From contig JAGQLO010000005.1 of NCBI GenBank assembly GCA_020429185.1, positions 3,341 to 49,615 on the forward strand: a stretch of DNA of 46,275 nt. The letters run 5' to 3'. Source of the DNA: Candidatus Doudnabacteria bacterium. Its GTDB lineage: Bacteria; Patescibacteriota; JABMPQ01; JAGQLO01. Shown piece after piece: positions 1 through 7,820 of this stretch (its first letter is position 1; each line of letters opens with the position of its first letter). Made by a program: the position numbers and the translations under genes. The notes beneath the pieces are model-generated. The model saw nothing but the letters and a program-made list of their open reading frames with translations. It had not been told where the DNA came from and made no database searches.

Positions 1-461
1 TTGCATACTTCCTCAAGCACAAGAAAAACACGCTCAACAAGCGAGGTGTTCGGCTTGCGGTACTAGGGGAGGTAAAGGCCTTTCCTCGAAATTTGCAGAA
101 GGCGATTCATCGCACGGTTGATCTGTTAAAGAACAACGAGCGCGTGAAGTTGAACATTGCACTCAACTATGGAGGGCGAAGCGAAATTGTTCGTGCGGTG
201 CAGAATATTATTCGTGAAGGGGTCGAAGCGGATGCTGTGAACGAAGAGCTTATCTCACGCCACCTCTACACGTGTGATAGCTGTGACCCAGATCTCATTA
301 TTCGAACGGGTGGAGAATTGCGCCTGTCGAACTTCCTCATTTGGCAGGCAAGTTATGCAGAGTTCTATTTTACAGATGTCTTGTGGCCAGACTTTCGACC
401 AGAGGACTTCCGAAACGCGATCGAAGAATTTACCAAACGACAGCGGCGTAAAGGCAAGTGA
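1..461 (+). CDS. uppS: Isoprenyl (undecaprenyl) diphosphate synthase, 5' truncated
   Basis: The reading frame is already open at base 3, so the gene starts before the window and only about the last 152 residues are present. Two cis-prenyltransferase signatures are clear: LNIALNYGGRSEIVRA and, further on, DPDLIIRTGGELRLSNF followed by WQASYAEFYF and LWPDF. In this family they line the isopentenyl diphosphate site and the dimer interface. The enzyme makes the C55 lipid carrier for peptidoglycan and other surface glycans, at the cytoplasmic face of the membrane. The TGA stop at 459-461 is followed at once by a terminator. The next gene makes an activated sugar, which fits a surface-polymer neighbourhood. 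The family assignment is secure; the exact chain length of the product cannot be read from the sequence. Confidence 0.95.
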   Translation, partial: AYFLKHKKNTLNKRGVRLAVLGEVKAFPRNLQKAIHRTVDLLKNNERVKLNIALNYGGRSEIVRAVQNIIREGVEADAVNEELISRHLYTCDSCDPDLIIRTGGELRLSNFLIWQASYAEFYFTDVLWPDFRPEDFRNAIEEFTKRQRRKGK

Positions 462-462
462 T

Positions 463-485
463 AAAACCGGCTCCAGCCGGTTTTT
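463..485 (+). terminator. Intrinsic terminator after uppS
   Basis: Perfect inverted repeat AAAACCGGCT / AGCCGGTTTT with a short CC loop, ending in five T. It starts two bases after the uppS stop. Confidence 0.85.
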
Positions 486-511
486 GAGTCATCTCTGTGT
501 TCTGATACCAT
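484..511 (+). promoter_or_regulatory. Probable promoter of the mannose-1-phosphate guanylyltransferase gene
   Basis: TTGAGT (484-489), 16-base spacer, TACCAT (506-511) with an extended TGA just before it. Predicted transcription starts near 518 and supports the ATG at 563 rather than an upstream in-frame start at 515. Confidence 0.5.
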
Positions 512-562
512 AGAGTGACCAATCCAAGGGAGTTGGTTTCCCTCTTATCTAAGGCAAACAGT

Positions 563-1657
563 ATGGTCATTGTAATTCGTGCAGGTGGCGGCGGAACACG
601 CTTGTGGCCCGTGAGTCGAAAGGCAAAACCAAAGCAATATCACGCACTCGTGGGTGAGAAAACATTACTGCGTGATACGTATGAGCGCATCGCGCCGGCA
701 CTTTCAGCTCCCGAAGAACTCTATGTATCGATCGGGAAGGGCTTCCACGAATTGTTAAAGCAGGAAGTTCCAGAGGTGCTAGATGCAAATGTCATCGCGG
801 AGCCCGCAAAGCAAAACACAGGGCCAGCTGTCGCGCTCGAGGTAGCAATGATCGCCCGCTCTCACGGAGATGATACGGTGATCGCAACGTTGCCTTCCGA
901 CGACTTCATTTCTGATCCCGAGGCATTTCAGCAGTTGCTACATCGCACAGAAGGGTTCTTGCAGGAACACCCTGAGTACATTGTGACTCCGGGCATCAAG
1001 CCTACGAAAGTCGACACGGGGTACAGTTATATGAAAGCAGGACAGCGTCTCGATGCCGACGGGGAAGAGGCAATTTTTACGGTTGAAGACTGGGTAGAGA
1101 AACCAGAACGGGAGCGCTGTGAAGAATTGATTGATTCAGGAATTTATTACACGCACGCGGGTATGTATATCTGGCGTCTCGATACAATTCGGGGTCTCTT
1201 CAAAGAACTTCGACCGGCATTGTATGAAACGTGTGAGAAGGTGGCAGAACTCCTTGCAACGGGAGATGAAGCGTCGCTCACGGAAGCAGAAACGCTCTAT
1301 AACACGGTAGAAGAAGAGTCGATCGAGTCTGCGATCACGGATCGGGCACCAAAGATCGCCATGAGCGTCTCCAATCGCATCGGCTGGTCAGACCTCGGAA
1401 AGTGGCACATCTTGCAGGAGATGATCGAATCAAACAATGGAACGAATGTTGTACAGGGTGCGCACGCCGTCTTAGACGATGTAGAGCATTCGCTCATTTC
1501 AGCGCCAGAAGGAAAGGTGGTTGCAGCGATTGGTCTGCATGACCTCGTTATTGTAGATACACCAGATGCGCTCTTTATCTCTCGGAAGGAAGATGCGGGC
1601 GACGTGAAGAATTTGCTTAAGCGACTGAAAGAAGAAGGTCGCGACGATATTCTCTAA
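563..1657 (+). CDS. manC: Mannose-1-phosphate guanylyltransferase (GDP-mannose pyrophosphorylase)
   Basis: 364 residues. The N-terminus is the nucleotidyltransferase signature: VIRAGGGGTRLWPVSRKAKP followed by KQ. Further matches are EPAKQNTGPAVAL (the usual GRNTAPA region), WVEKPERE (the F.EKP sugar-binding motif) and IGWSDLGKW near residue 290, typical of GDP-mannose pyrophosphorylases. The enzyme joins GTP and mannose-1-phosphate to GDP-mannose for surface polysaccharides. The length matches the single-domain class; the cupin isomerase domain of bifunctional ManC is absent. An upstream start at 515 is in frame, but the extra 16 residues would precede the universally N-terminal beta strand, so 563 is preferred. 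There is no Shine-Dalgarno. mltG follows after seven bases. Use of another NTP or sugar is possible; the family is secure. Confidence 0.9.
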   Translation: MVIVIRAGGGGTRLWPVSRKAKPKQYHALVGEKTLLRDTYERIAPALSAPEELYVSIGKGFHELLKQEVPEVLDANVIAEPAKQNTGPAVALEVAMIARSHGDDTVIATLPSDDFISDPEAFQQLLHRTEGFLQEHPEYIVTPGIKPTKVDTGYSYMKAGQRLDADGEEAIFTVEDWVEKPERERCEELIDSGIYYTHAGMYIWRLDTIRGLFKELRPALYETCEKVAELLATGDEASLTEAETLYNTVEEESIESAITDRAPKIAMSVSNRIGWSDLGKWHILQEMIESNNGTNVVQGAHAVLDDVEHSLISAPEGKVVAAIGLHDLVIVDTPDALFISRKEDAGDVKNLLKRLKEEGRDDIL

Positions 1658-1664
1658 AACATCT

Positions 1665-2738
1665 ATGGGAAACGGATCATCTTCGGCGCGGCCAACGCGC
1701 TTTGGAGGCTGCTTAGGGCTCTTCCTTCTGCTCGTGGTTGCAGGAGGAATTGGCACATTGGCACTCATTGGCGACACGTGTGATTGTTCAGAGAAGGAAG
1801 TGGCAATTGTGGTGCAGCCAACAGAAACGTTCGAGCAACTGACCGATCGCTTAGTGAAGGAAGGATATGTAGAACATCCTCTCGCCTTGAGTTTGTGGGG
1901 GCAGTTCCGAGGGGTACCAGGTGAGTTGCAGGCAGGTCGTCATGTGTTGCCGCCAAATGCGTCTGTGCGCGACGTGGTAAACGTGCTCCTTGTGGGGCCG
2001 TCTCAAACAGAATTTAGCGTGACAACGATCGAAGGGTGGACGAATCAAAAAGTGTCGCAGGAAATCGCCTTGGCAATTGTCACAGGTCCGGGAGCTCCTG
2101 CAGATGTCAGCGAAGAAGTCTTCGCAGAACGATTGCTGGAGGAAATGTCTCAACTTGAGAAGTATCGAGGCGAGTTTGAGTTCCTCGGCGACGTTCCGTC
2201 CGGTCGAACACTTGAAGGATATCTGTTCCCAGACACGTATCAGTTCTTCTACACGGCACAGCCAGAAGACATCGTACGAAAGATGTTGCAAAACTTTGGA
2301 GTGCGCATTTCAGACGAGCTACGCGCGCAAACAGAACGTGAATACGGATCGCTGTTCGACGCGGTCACGCTTGCATCAATTGTGCAGCTAGAGTCTGGGA
2401 GCGCATCTGACAATGCGGCAATTGCGCGTGTATTCCGTAATCGACTCGATGCAGGTCAAGCGCTGGAGTCAGATGTCACGGTGAACTACGTCACACAAAC
2501 CAACAATCAAATTGCCACGCTCGAAGAAACGCGTGTGGACTCACCGTACAACACGTATCTGGTTCCAGGTTTGCCGTTTGGACCAGTTGGAAATCCTGGG
2601 CTGTCAGCGATCCAATCTACAGTAAGCACAGAAGATCACGACTATTTCTTCTTCCTTACGGATCTTGAAACAGGGGAGGCGGTCTTTGCAGAAACCTTCT
2701 CAGGACACCAAGACAACGTACGAACGTATTTGAGGTAA
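1665..2738 (+). CDS. mltG: Endolytic murein transglycosylase MltG (YceG-like)
   Basis: 357 residues. A short basic N-terminus is followed by one membrane segment (about residues 16-36), a LysM-like region (about 45-110) and the catalytic YceG domain. Family landmarks are GYLFPDTYQF (185-194), LASIVQLESG (236-245), RVFRNRLDAGQALESDVTV, YNTYLVPGLPFGPVGNPGL and the C-terminal HDYFFFLTD region. The family motif is ASIVEKE; here the first Glu is Gln and the second, which corresponds to the catalytic Glu of the E. coli protein, is kept as Glu243. The enzyme cleaves nascent glycan strands next to the membrane and sets their length. It lies seven bases after the guanylyltransferase gene and is probably co-transcribed. 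Its TAA overlaps the T tract of a terminator that serves the opposite strand. Confidence 0.93.
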   Translation: MGNGSSSARPTRFGGCLGLFLLLVVAGGIGTLALIGDTCDCSEKEVAIVVQPTETFEQLTDRLVKEGYVEHPLALSLWGQFRGVPGELQAGRHVLPPNASVRDVVNVLLVGPSQTEFSVTTIEGWTNQKVSQEIALAIVTGPGAPADVSEEVFAERLLEEMSQLEKYRGEFEFLGDVPSGRTLEGYLFPDTYQFFYTAQPEDIVRKMLQNFGVRISDELRAQTEREYGSLFDAVTLASIVQLESGSASDNAAIARVFRNRLDAGQALESDVTVNYVTQTNNQIATLEETRVDSPYNTYLVPGLPFGPVGNPGLSAIQSTVSTEDHDYFFFLTDLETGEAVFAETFSGHQDNVRTYLR

Positions 2739-2763
2739 AAGAAAAAGCCCTTCTTACGAAGGG
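2737..2763 (-). terminator. Intrinsic terminator of the minus-strand orphan 2881-3384
   Basis: Read on the minus strand: CCCTTC, GTAA loop, GAAGGG, then C and TTTTTCTTTT. There is no T tract on the plus side, so it serves transcription coming from 3384 rather than mltG. It lies 117 bases past the orphan's stop. Confidence 0.8.
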
Positions 2764-2880
2764 AGTTCGGGCAGCATGTGCTGGTCGGTGACAAACTGCT
2801 CTACAACAGGCCGAACGAGCTCATTCAGGGCTTAGTTGAGCTTATCCGAAGCGTGTGCACTAAGAAACGTTCTGGCGTAT

Positions 2881-3384
2881 TTACACTGTGAGACTTTGAA
2901 TGCACGCGAGGGCTGCATCGATGCCTCCCGTGTCAGGATCGAACACGTGTGTCTCGCCCCAAACCGCTGCCATGTTCGCGGGTGTCATTCGTGACACGGT
3001 CACTCGCGGGACATTTGCAATGCCGGGCATGGCGGGCAGTCGTGGGAGTCCTCGGTGACCATTCATGGCAGCGTTTCGGGCTCCCGCGAGGCGCATTGAT
3101 CTGGCTTCTTCGGCCTTCTCTGTGGCATCCATGAGAATAACGCAACCTCGTGCCATGCGGTCGATGACGTACTGGATCGCCCAGGTGTAGGCACTGATCG
3201 CATCACGATACATGCGCACACCGAAGTCGAGCACGATAATGACATCAGTGGGCCCCACGGGAGTCGTTTGCGGTCCATCCGGGTTCCACATGACATCTAC
3301 GATGGGGTGCCCCAGTCGAGTCAAAGACCGTTGCCACGGCTCTCTGGGAAACGCATTTCCAATCGAAAGTACGAGAATTCTCAC
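2881..3384 (-). CDS. Orphan protein of unknown function, possible Rossmann/flavodoxin-like fold
   Basis: 167 residues from a GTG at 3384-3382, chosen because AGGGGG lies six bases upstream and the protein then opens with a buried beta strand, VRILVLSIG. Longer in-frame starts to 3432 would run over the promoter. Hydrophobic strands VRILVLSIG, DVIIVLDFG and CVILMDAT alternate with helical segments, which suggests an alpha/beta three-layer fold. That is inference; I recognise no family. The C-terminal half is rich in Met, Arg, Ala and Pro. Base composition is visibly more GC-rich than the flanking mltG and rplJ, and the gene has its own promoter, Shine-Dalgarno and terminator. It belongs to the set of six anomalous single-gene units in this window. 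Confidence 0.65.
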   Translation of the reverse strand: MRILVLSIGNAFPREPWQRSLTRLGHPIVDVMWNPDGPQTTPVGPTDVIIVLDFGVRMYRDAISAYTWAIQYVIDRMARGCVILMDATEKAEEARSMRLAGARNAAMNGHRGLPRLPAMPGIANVPRVTVSRMTPANMAAVWGETHVFDPDTGGIDAALACIQSLTV

Positions 3385-3421
3385 GACAAGCCCCCTGCTT
3401 GTTTGTGGAACAGATGTCCTT

Positions 3422-3449
3422 ACTATGCCCAAAACAAGTTAAAAATCAA
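3422..3449 (-). promoter_or_regulatory. Promoter of the orphan 2881-3384
   Basis: On the minus strand TTGATT (3449-3444), 16-base spacer, CATAGT (3427-3422). It is divergent from the rplJ promoter, whose -35 lies about 30 bases away. Confidence 0.55.
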
Positions 3450-3477
3450 GGGGAACGCGGGTATCATGACCGGAAGC

Positions 3478-3506
3478 TTGACTCAGAGCAAAGCATTGCG
3501 TACTAT
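3478..3506 (+). promoter_or_regulatory. Promoter of rplJ-rplL
   Basis: TTGACT (3478-3483), 17-base spacer, TACTAT (3501-3506). The expected start near 3513 coincides with the 5' edge of the predicted L10 leader. Confidence 0.8.
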
Positions 3507-3509
3507 TTT

Positions 3510-3574
3510 CGCGAACCAAAGACAGTGAGTGCGTCACCGACAAGACGCGTAACTCTCACCGAGGTCGACACGCG
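3510..3574 (+). ncRNA. Ribosomal protein L10 leader (autoregulatory RNA)
   Basis: The leader has the core of the bacterial L10-binding site: AGACAG (3520-3525) and CCGAGGTC (3559-3566) flank a helix TGAG/CTCA (3526-3529 with 3555-3558). Beyond an asymmetric internal loop ending in TAA comes a second helix, GCGTC/GACGC (3531-3535 with 3544-3548). Outer pairing CGCG (3510-3513) with CGCG (3571-3574) and ACC with GGT closes it. In other bacteria L10, alone or as the L10(L7/L12)4 complex, binds this kink-turn-like element to repress its own operon. Family recognition is by eye from the conserved core. Confidence 0.72.
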
Positions 3575-3636
3575 CTGCTCCAAATACGTGCTTTCTCTTG
3601 TAGAAAGGCCCGGTGAGGACGCGGAACGCTTCCTGT

Positions 3637-3667
3637 CTTCTGGTGTTCAGAAGCCATTTTTATTTCT
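3637..3667 (+). terminator. Possible attenuator hairpin directly before rplJ
   Basis: CTTCTG, loop GTGTT, CAGAAG (3637-3653), then CCATTTTTATTTCT running into the ATG at 3668. A hairpin plus U-rich tract at the end of an L10 leader suggests premature termination, or occlusion of the start, when L10 is in excess. The stem is only six pairs, so this is tentative. Confidence 0.45.
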
Positions 3668-4195
3668 ATGGCAAAAACACGGCAGCAAAAGAAGAAGATC
3701 ATCGAAAAGCTTACGAAGGAGCTCTCTGCATCCAAGAGCGTCGTGATGGCCGACTATCAGGGTCTCACCGTTGAGGAAACAGAAGAGCTGCGAAATCAGC
3801 TCTACGCTCAGGGCGCTGTCCTGCGTGTAGTGAAGAACAAGCTTGCCGCCATCGCGCTGAAAGAATCTGAGCTCGACGCAACGCTCGACGCAACTGGTCA
3901 GACGGCGTACGCTATCGGACTGGAAGACGAAGTAGCGCCAGCAAAGATTCTGTATGACTTCGCAAAGAAGCATGAGGCGCTCGAGCTCAAGTCAGGACTT
4001 CTTGGAAACAAGGTCATGACACTCGAAGAGGTGCAGGCACTCGCACAGCTCCCAAGCAAGGAAGAGATGATCGCGAAGACCGTGGCAACCATCAAGGCCC
4101 CTATTACTGGATTTGTAACCGTAATGGGTGGCAACTTGCGAGGACTTGTACAAGTGCTTGCGCAGGTGCGTGATGCCAAGGGCGACGCAAACTAG
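3668..4195 (+). CDS. rplJ: Large ribosomal subunit protein L10
   Basis: 175 residues, normal for L10. The N-terminal RNA-binding domain shows KKKIIEKLTKEL, SVVMADYQGLTVEE and LRVVKNKLAAIAL, the usual L10 landmarks. The C-terminal helix after VTVMGGNLRGLVQVLAQV carries the L7/L12 dimers. L10 forms the base of the ribosomal stalk on 23S rRNA. The gene starts at ATG 3668 without a Shine-Dalgarno, directly after a U-rich tract. The operon is preceded by its own promoter and a predicted L10 leader. rplK and rplA, the common upstream neighbours, are not here. Confidence 0.97.
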   Translation: MAKTRQQKKKIIEKLTKELSASKSVVMADYQGLTVEETEELRNQLYAQGAVLRVVKNKLAAIALKESELDATLDATGQTAYAIGLEDEVAPAKILYDFAKKHEALELKSGLLGNKVMTLEEVQALAQLPSKEEMIAKTVATIKAPITGFVTVMGGNLRGLVQVLAQVRDAKGDAN

Positions 4196-4219
4196 TCTCG
4201 TTAACTAATTAGTACTCCT

Positions 4220-4663
4220 ATGGCAGAAGAAGCCGTAAAGGAAACCGAAGCTACAGAAGCTACGGAAGAGAAGAAGGAAGTTGAAGTTCCAGCTGAGTTC
4301 AAGGACTTGGTGGAGCAGATCGAAAAGATGACCGTTCTCGAGCTCTCTCAGCTCGTTGAAGTCCTCGAAGACAAGTTCGGGGTATCCGCAGCTGCTCCAA
4401 TGATGATGGCTGGTGCTCCAGCTGGAGGTGGAGAAGAAGGTGGAGAAGAAAAGTCCAACTTCGACGTTGAGCTGACATCCGCAGGTGACCAGAAGATCGC
4501 TGTGATCAAGGTTGTTCGCGAGGTGACAGGTCAGGGACTCAAGGACGCAAAGGCAATGGTGGACGGTGCTCCAGTTGTTGTGAAGGAAGGCGTAGCAAAG
4601 GAAGAAGCCGACGACCTCAAGGCCAAGCTCGAAGAAGCAGGTGCAACGGTAACTCTCAAGTAG
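4220..4663 (+). CDS. rplL: Large ribosomal subunit protein L7/L12
   Basis: 147 residues, about 25 longer than usual because of an acidic N-terminal extension rich in Glu, Thr and Ala ([19 protein letters not shown]). Then come the dimerisation region ([20 protein letters not shown]), an Ala/Gly/Met hinge with Pro, and the conserved C-terminal domain ending [15 protein letters not shown]. The C-terminal domain recruits translation factors to the stalk. It lies 24 bases after rplJ and shares its promoter and leader. There is no Shine-Dalgarno. A strong terminator follows. Confidence 0.97.
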   Translation: MAEEAVKETEATEATEEKKEVEVPAEFKDLVEQIEKMTVLELSQLVEVLEDKFGVSAAAPMMMAGAPAGGGEEGGEEKSNFDVELTSAGDQKIAVIKVVREVTGQGLKDAKAMVDGAPVVVKEGVAKEEADDLKAKLEEAGATVTLK

Positions 4664-4685
4664 TTCCGTTCAGCCTCGCTGAATT

Positions 4686-4717
4686 ACAAAAACCACTCCC
4701 TCGGGAGTGGTTTTTGT
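4686..4717. terminator. Bidirectional intrinsic terminator between rplL and the convergent gene
   Basis: Near-perfect inverted repeat ACAAAAACCACTCCC / GGGAGTGGTTTTTGT with A and T tracts on both sides. It can end both rplL and the minus-strand gene finishing at 4744. Confidence 0.9.
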
Positions 4718-4743
4718 AAAACTAGATATCAGGACAAAGCACA

Positions 4744-6921
4744 CTACAGACCAACCTCGTAAATCCCATCAGATGTTAGAACGGTTGCTTGAGATCCAGA
4801 ATCGTTCAAGAACAGATCGAGCGCACCAGCAAAGACATCTGCTTCGTATTGTGCCGTCAATTCACCAGTCGCTTTGTCGAAGACTCCAAGACGAAGTGTG
4901 GAGGGGTCGAGCAGTACAAGGCGATTCGCATTCGAGCTTGTAGCAAGATGTGTTGCTGACGTGTACGGCTTAGACGGTGTTCCGAGTGTGAACTCCTGGC
5001 GACTTCCAGAAAGATACTTTTCAATGGTGCCGTTTTGGAACAAGACGTAGATGTCTCCATCAATGGCAAGATCTGTTGCTGACGCAAGTGAAACGCCCCC
5101 GTCTGCAATCCAGCTGGTTCCTGTTGCAAAGCCACTTCCAGCGGGACGGAACTTCAGAATTTGGTCATCGGTGCGATTCAGAACGTACAGATTGTTGTTG
5201 TACTGAGCTCCACCTTGCAGGTCGGCTCCATCTGGCACGCTTCCATCAACAAGTCCGAGGGCATCTGTGTCTGGGTTGAACGTAAAGAGTGATCCTGCAG
5301 AACCAAGAAGAACAGTCTTGCCGCCATCCGCGTCCTGAAAGGCTCCTACGAACTGTTCAGACGTTCCGTCTGGTTGGGTAGCGCGAAGACGAATTGCTCC
5401 ACTATCTGTAAACCCATAGACGTCCGTTGCCGTGTAAAAGAGTCGCTCGTCACCCGATTCAATAAGTCCACGTGGTGAGGCATTGTCGATGGCGAGAGCA
5501 GGAGTGAGACCATCGAGTCGAGTGATTTTGTCGATCTGATCATAGACATCTGCAAGTGACGCCTGAAGGAGGGTGAGCTCCTCTTCTGAAGCAGCACCGG
5601 AAGGAATGACCTCAGTCTCGAGTCGAGCTTCTGCTCCCGAAAGGAGTGCAAGTGCAGTTGCCTCATCGCGGAACAAAAGGGTGTCAGACGCTTTCTTAAT
5701 GTCTTGCTGAACAGATGTAACAAGTTCGGAGTTTGACGCGGTAGTCTGAGCTGTTTCCTGTCGGGAGGTATTGACCGAAACAGAGACGACAAGCACGAGG
5801 ATCAATAGTATAGCTCCTCCGAGAAGGCCCTGGCTTATGCGAGGAAGGCGGCGGAGCCGTGTCACAAAACGCTTCGCCTGATGCAGAATGTTTGGGGCAA
5901 ACTGCTTTGAGGCAGATGAAAGTGATGGTTGTGGAACGACCGTCGCTCCAGAGGCAACAGACTGCTTGGTATTACGTGCTCGAAGCGTTTTCAGAACCGA
6001 AGCGCCACGCGTGGCAACACCAGACATACCCTTCGTGACGGTTCGGAACATCGCACCGGGAGATGGCGCTTGCTCTACCACTGGAGCTTCGGGAGCAATG
6101 ACAGGGCTTTTTACGGCAGTCTGTCCACGACGACCTTCTGGAGCTGACGTGTGTACATCAGGGGATATCGCTGAAACAGAAGAGCTCTGTCGCGAACGAT
6201 TGCGCAATACGGAAGGAGCGGTGACAGGCGCAGACACTTCGCCAGCGCGTTCAAAGACAAATAGTCCAACAGAGCCATCTGGCGAACCGTCGGGCGCAAG
6301 AAGTGATTCAAGCTCCATCTTCGCCATATCTGGCGATCGCTCTGTGAGAACGCGTCGAATCTTTTCGTTTGAGAGAAAGTCGAAGAGTTGCGGAGTCGAC
6401 AAGAGGGCTCTGTCGCCGGGTTCAAGACGTCCGCTGATAATGGTTCCAAACGTCTTGAGTGGGTTCTCTGAAGAGGAGGTCTGGCCGCGAAGAATGTCGA
6501 TGAACTGTGAGCCACGTAACAAGAATCCGCGCGCGTCACCAGAGCGCGTGAGGTGCAACTCTGTTTCACTGACAAGAGCAAGAACGACATGCAGTGATCC
6601 AACCCATCCGACATGACCCTCTGCTGCCAATGTTGAAAGAGCCTGGTTCACGCTTCCAACACCTTTTTCAAACAGGGCGACGGGGGAGGGTGGTTGTTGG
6701 TTTTTAGCTGGGGTACAACCGTGTTCAAATACCTCAAGAAGGATGTCGAGAACGGTACCCGCTCTTCCGTCATCCGAAGTAAGCTCGCCTAAAAACACGA
6801 GCTTCGACCCAACTGATTCTGGTCCCGCTCCGGGTCCAACTAACGGAAGAGGGCGCACGATCGAGCGCAATGCACCTGTCTTCCCGTCCGTTGTATCCAG
6901 AACGAGTTCTTCAAGAGTCAT
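4744..6921 (-). CDS. Membrane protein with PPM-phosphatase-like N-domain and extracytoplasmic propeller-like C-domain
   Basis: 725 residues. Residues 1-230 resemble a degenerate PP2C/PPM fold: LVSETELHLTRSGDARGFLLR mirrors the usual GDSRaYLhR strand, and GRLEPGDRALLSTPQL mirrors the GD.hLLcTDGl strand. The metal-binding GDGMGG motif is missing (LTSDDGRAG instead), so activity is doubtful. A Ser/Pro-rich basic linker (about 230-360) leads to one membrane segment, GLLGGAILLILVLVVSVSV (365-383). A helical region (390-465) follows, then repeated beta strands with FYTATDVYGF, NNLYVLNRTDDQILKF and ANRLVLLDPS, which suggest a beta-propeller outside the membrane. A sensor or adaptor that couples an outside propeller to a cytoplasmic pseudophosphatase is inference. 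The gene has its own TATACT promoter and is divergent from a winged-helix regulator. Confidence 0.8.
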   Translation of the reverse strand: MTLEELVLDTTDGKTGALRSIVRPLPLVGPGAGPESVGSKLVFLGELTSDDGRAGTVLDILLEVFEHGCTPAKNQQPPSPVALFEKGVGSVNQALSTLAAEGHVGWVGSLHVVLALVSETELHLTRSGDARGFLLRGSQFIDILRGQTSSSENPLKTFGTIISGRLEPGDRALLSTPQLFDFLSNEKIRRVLTERSPDMAKMELESLLAPDGSPDGSVGLFVFERAGEVSAPVTAPSVLRNRSRQSSSVSAISPDVHTSAPEGRRGQTAVKSPVIAPEAPVVEQAPSPGAMFRTVTKGMSGVATRGASVLKTLRARNTKQSVASGATVVPQPSLSSASKQFAPNILHQAKRFVTRLRRLPRISQGLLGGAILLILVLVVSVSVNTSRQETAQTTASNSELVTSVQQDIKKASDTLLFRDEATALALLSGAEARLETEVIPSGAASEEELTLLQASLADVYDQIDKITRLDGLTPALAIDNASPRGLIESGDERLFYTATDVYGFTDSGAIRLRATQPDGTSEQFVGAFQDADGGKTVLLGSAGSLFTFNPDTDALGLVDGSVPDGADLQGGAQYNNNLYVLNRTDDQILKFRPAGSGFATGTSWIADGGVSLASATDLAIDGDIYVLFQNGTIEKYLSGSRQEFTLGTPSKPYTSATHLATSSNANRLVLLDPSTLRLGVFDKATGELTAQYEADVFAGALDLFLNDSGSQATVLTSDGIYEVGL

Positions 6922-6944
6922 AACTGTCTACAAAACGTACAAAA

Positions 6945-6973
6945 AGTATACGCACAGATAAGGGATTCGTCCA
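6945..6973 (-). promoter_or_regulatory. Promoter of the phosphatase-like membrane protein
   Basis: On the minus strand TGGACG (6973-6968), 17-base spacer, TATACT (6950-6945). The ATG at 6921 lies about 17 bases after the predicted start. Confidence 0.6.
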
Positions 6974-7008
6974 TGTCGATCCTCGCGTAGTCAAGCATAG
7001 TGTCCTCA

Positions 7009-7036
7009 TTGACACCTCGAGAGTAGACCCTAAGAT
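7009..7036 (+). promoter_or_regulatory. Promoter of the winged-helix regulator gene
   Basis: TTGACA (7009-7014), 16-base spacer, TAAGAT (7031-7036), about 44 bases ahead of the ATG at 7087. Confidence 0.7.
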
Positions 7037-7086
7037 GGAGTTGTTGAACACAATTTCCGTTCAGTCAGTACTTGTAGACTTCTTGT

Positions 7087-7710
7087 ATGAGCCAACCCCT
7101 TGATCATCTCTTCAGTTCGAAAACGCGAGTGAAATTGCTCTCGCTCTTCTTGCGGAACTTTCAATCAGAGTTCTATGTTCGTGAGCTCACGAGAAAACTT
7201 AAGGAACAGATTAACTCCGTGCGACGTGAACTTTCGAACCTCGAAGGAATTGGCCTGGTGACAGCGACGACTCGAGACCGAAAGAAGTACTATTCTGTGA
7301 ATACGCAGCACGTATTGTTTAAAGAGTTGCGATCACTCTTCTTGAAGGCTCAAGCAGCGCCAAAAGAGATCCTTGGAGTACGACTCCAAAAGGTTGGAAC
7401 GGTTTCCTATGCGGCGCTCTCTGGTTTCTTTACAGAGTCGAGTAGCTCAGTTGATCTGTTGATTGTGGGAGACGTGGATCGCGCGAAGGCAAAGGAGTTT
7501 GTACAAAAACTTGAAGAGGATCAGGGGCGTGAAATCAACTATACGATCATGCCAACTTCTGAGTACACATACCGACGCGATTTGAAGGATCGATTCCTCC
7601 TCTCCGTGCTCGACGGGAAGCACATGGTGCTCGTTGATAGCGAAGCTTCTCCAAAGTCAGTCACGATAACGGAAGAGGGGGTAGAAGCGTCCGAGCTGGT
7701 GGTCTCCTAG
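7087..7710 (+). CDS. Winged-helix transcriptional regulator with nucleotidyltransferase-like C-domain
   Basis: 207 residues. The N-terminal 85 residues form a winged helix: TRVKLLSLFLRNFQSEFYVR, then the recognition helix INSVRRELSNLEGIGLV and the wing ATTRDRKKYYSVN, as in MarR/ArsR-type repressors. The second half (about 95-190) has the strand pattern seen in proteins of this kind with a nucleotidyltransferase-like domain (AALSGFFTESSSSVDLLIVG, with the D at the end of a strand), but I see no full GS.ARG.. catalytic motif. A DNA-binding regulator with a degenerate effector domain is the most likely role; the target is unknown. The ATG has no clear Shine-Dalgarno. It is divergent from the phosphatase-like gene, so that gene is a candidate target, and it ends in a strong terminator. 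Confidence 0.82.
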   Translation: MSQPLDHLFSSKTRVKLLSLFLRNFQSEFYVRELTRKLKEQINSVRRELSNLEGIGLVTATTRDRKKYYSVNTQHVLFKELRSLFLKAQAAPKEILGVRLQKVGTVSYAALSGFFTESSSSVDLLIVGDVDRAKAKEFVQKLEEDQGREINYTIMPTSEYTYRRDLKDRFLLSVLDGKHMVLVDSEASPKSVTITEEGVEASELVVS

Positions 7711-7727
7711 AAAAAAAGAATCGAACG

Positions 7728-7756
7728 AAAGCGAGTGGTTTCCCACTCGCTTTTTT
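7728..7756 (+). terminator. Intrinsic terminator after the winged-helix gene
   Basis: GCGAGTGG, TTTC loop, CCACTCGC, six T. Perfect 8-bp stem. Confidence 0.93.
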
Positions 7757-7820
7757 GATGTCAAAAATGTGGAGTTGTCCCCACATCTATGGGAAGAAAG
7801 GGGTGTTCATGAAAACAAAC

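Noticed and set aside
2737-2763. Terminator of mltG
   Set aside because: The hairpin has its T tract only on the minus strand, so it belongs to the opposite gene; no plus-strand terminator for mltG was found.
5888-6616. 242-codon plus-strand frame within the phosphatase-like gene
   Set aside because: Antisense shadow of a gene with clear domain content, no start signal of its own.
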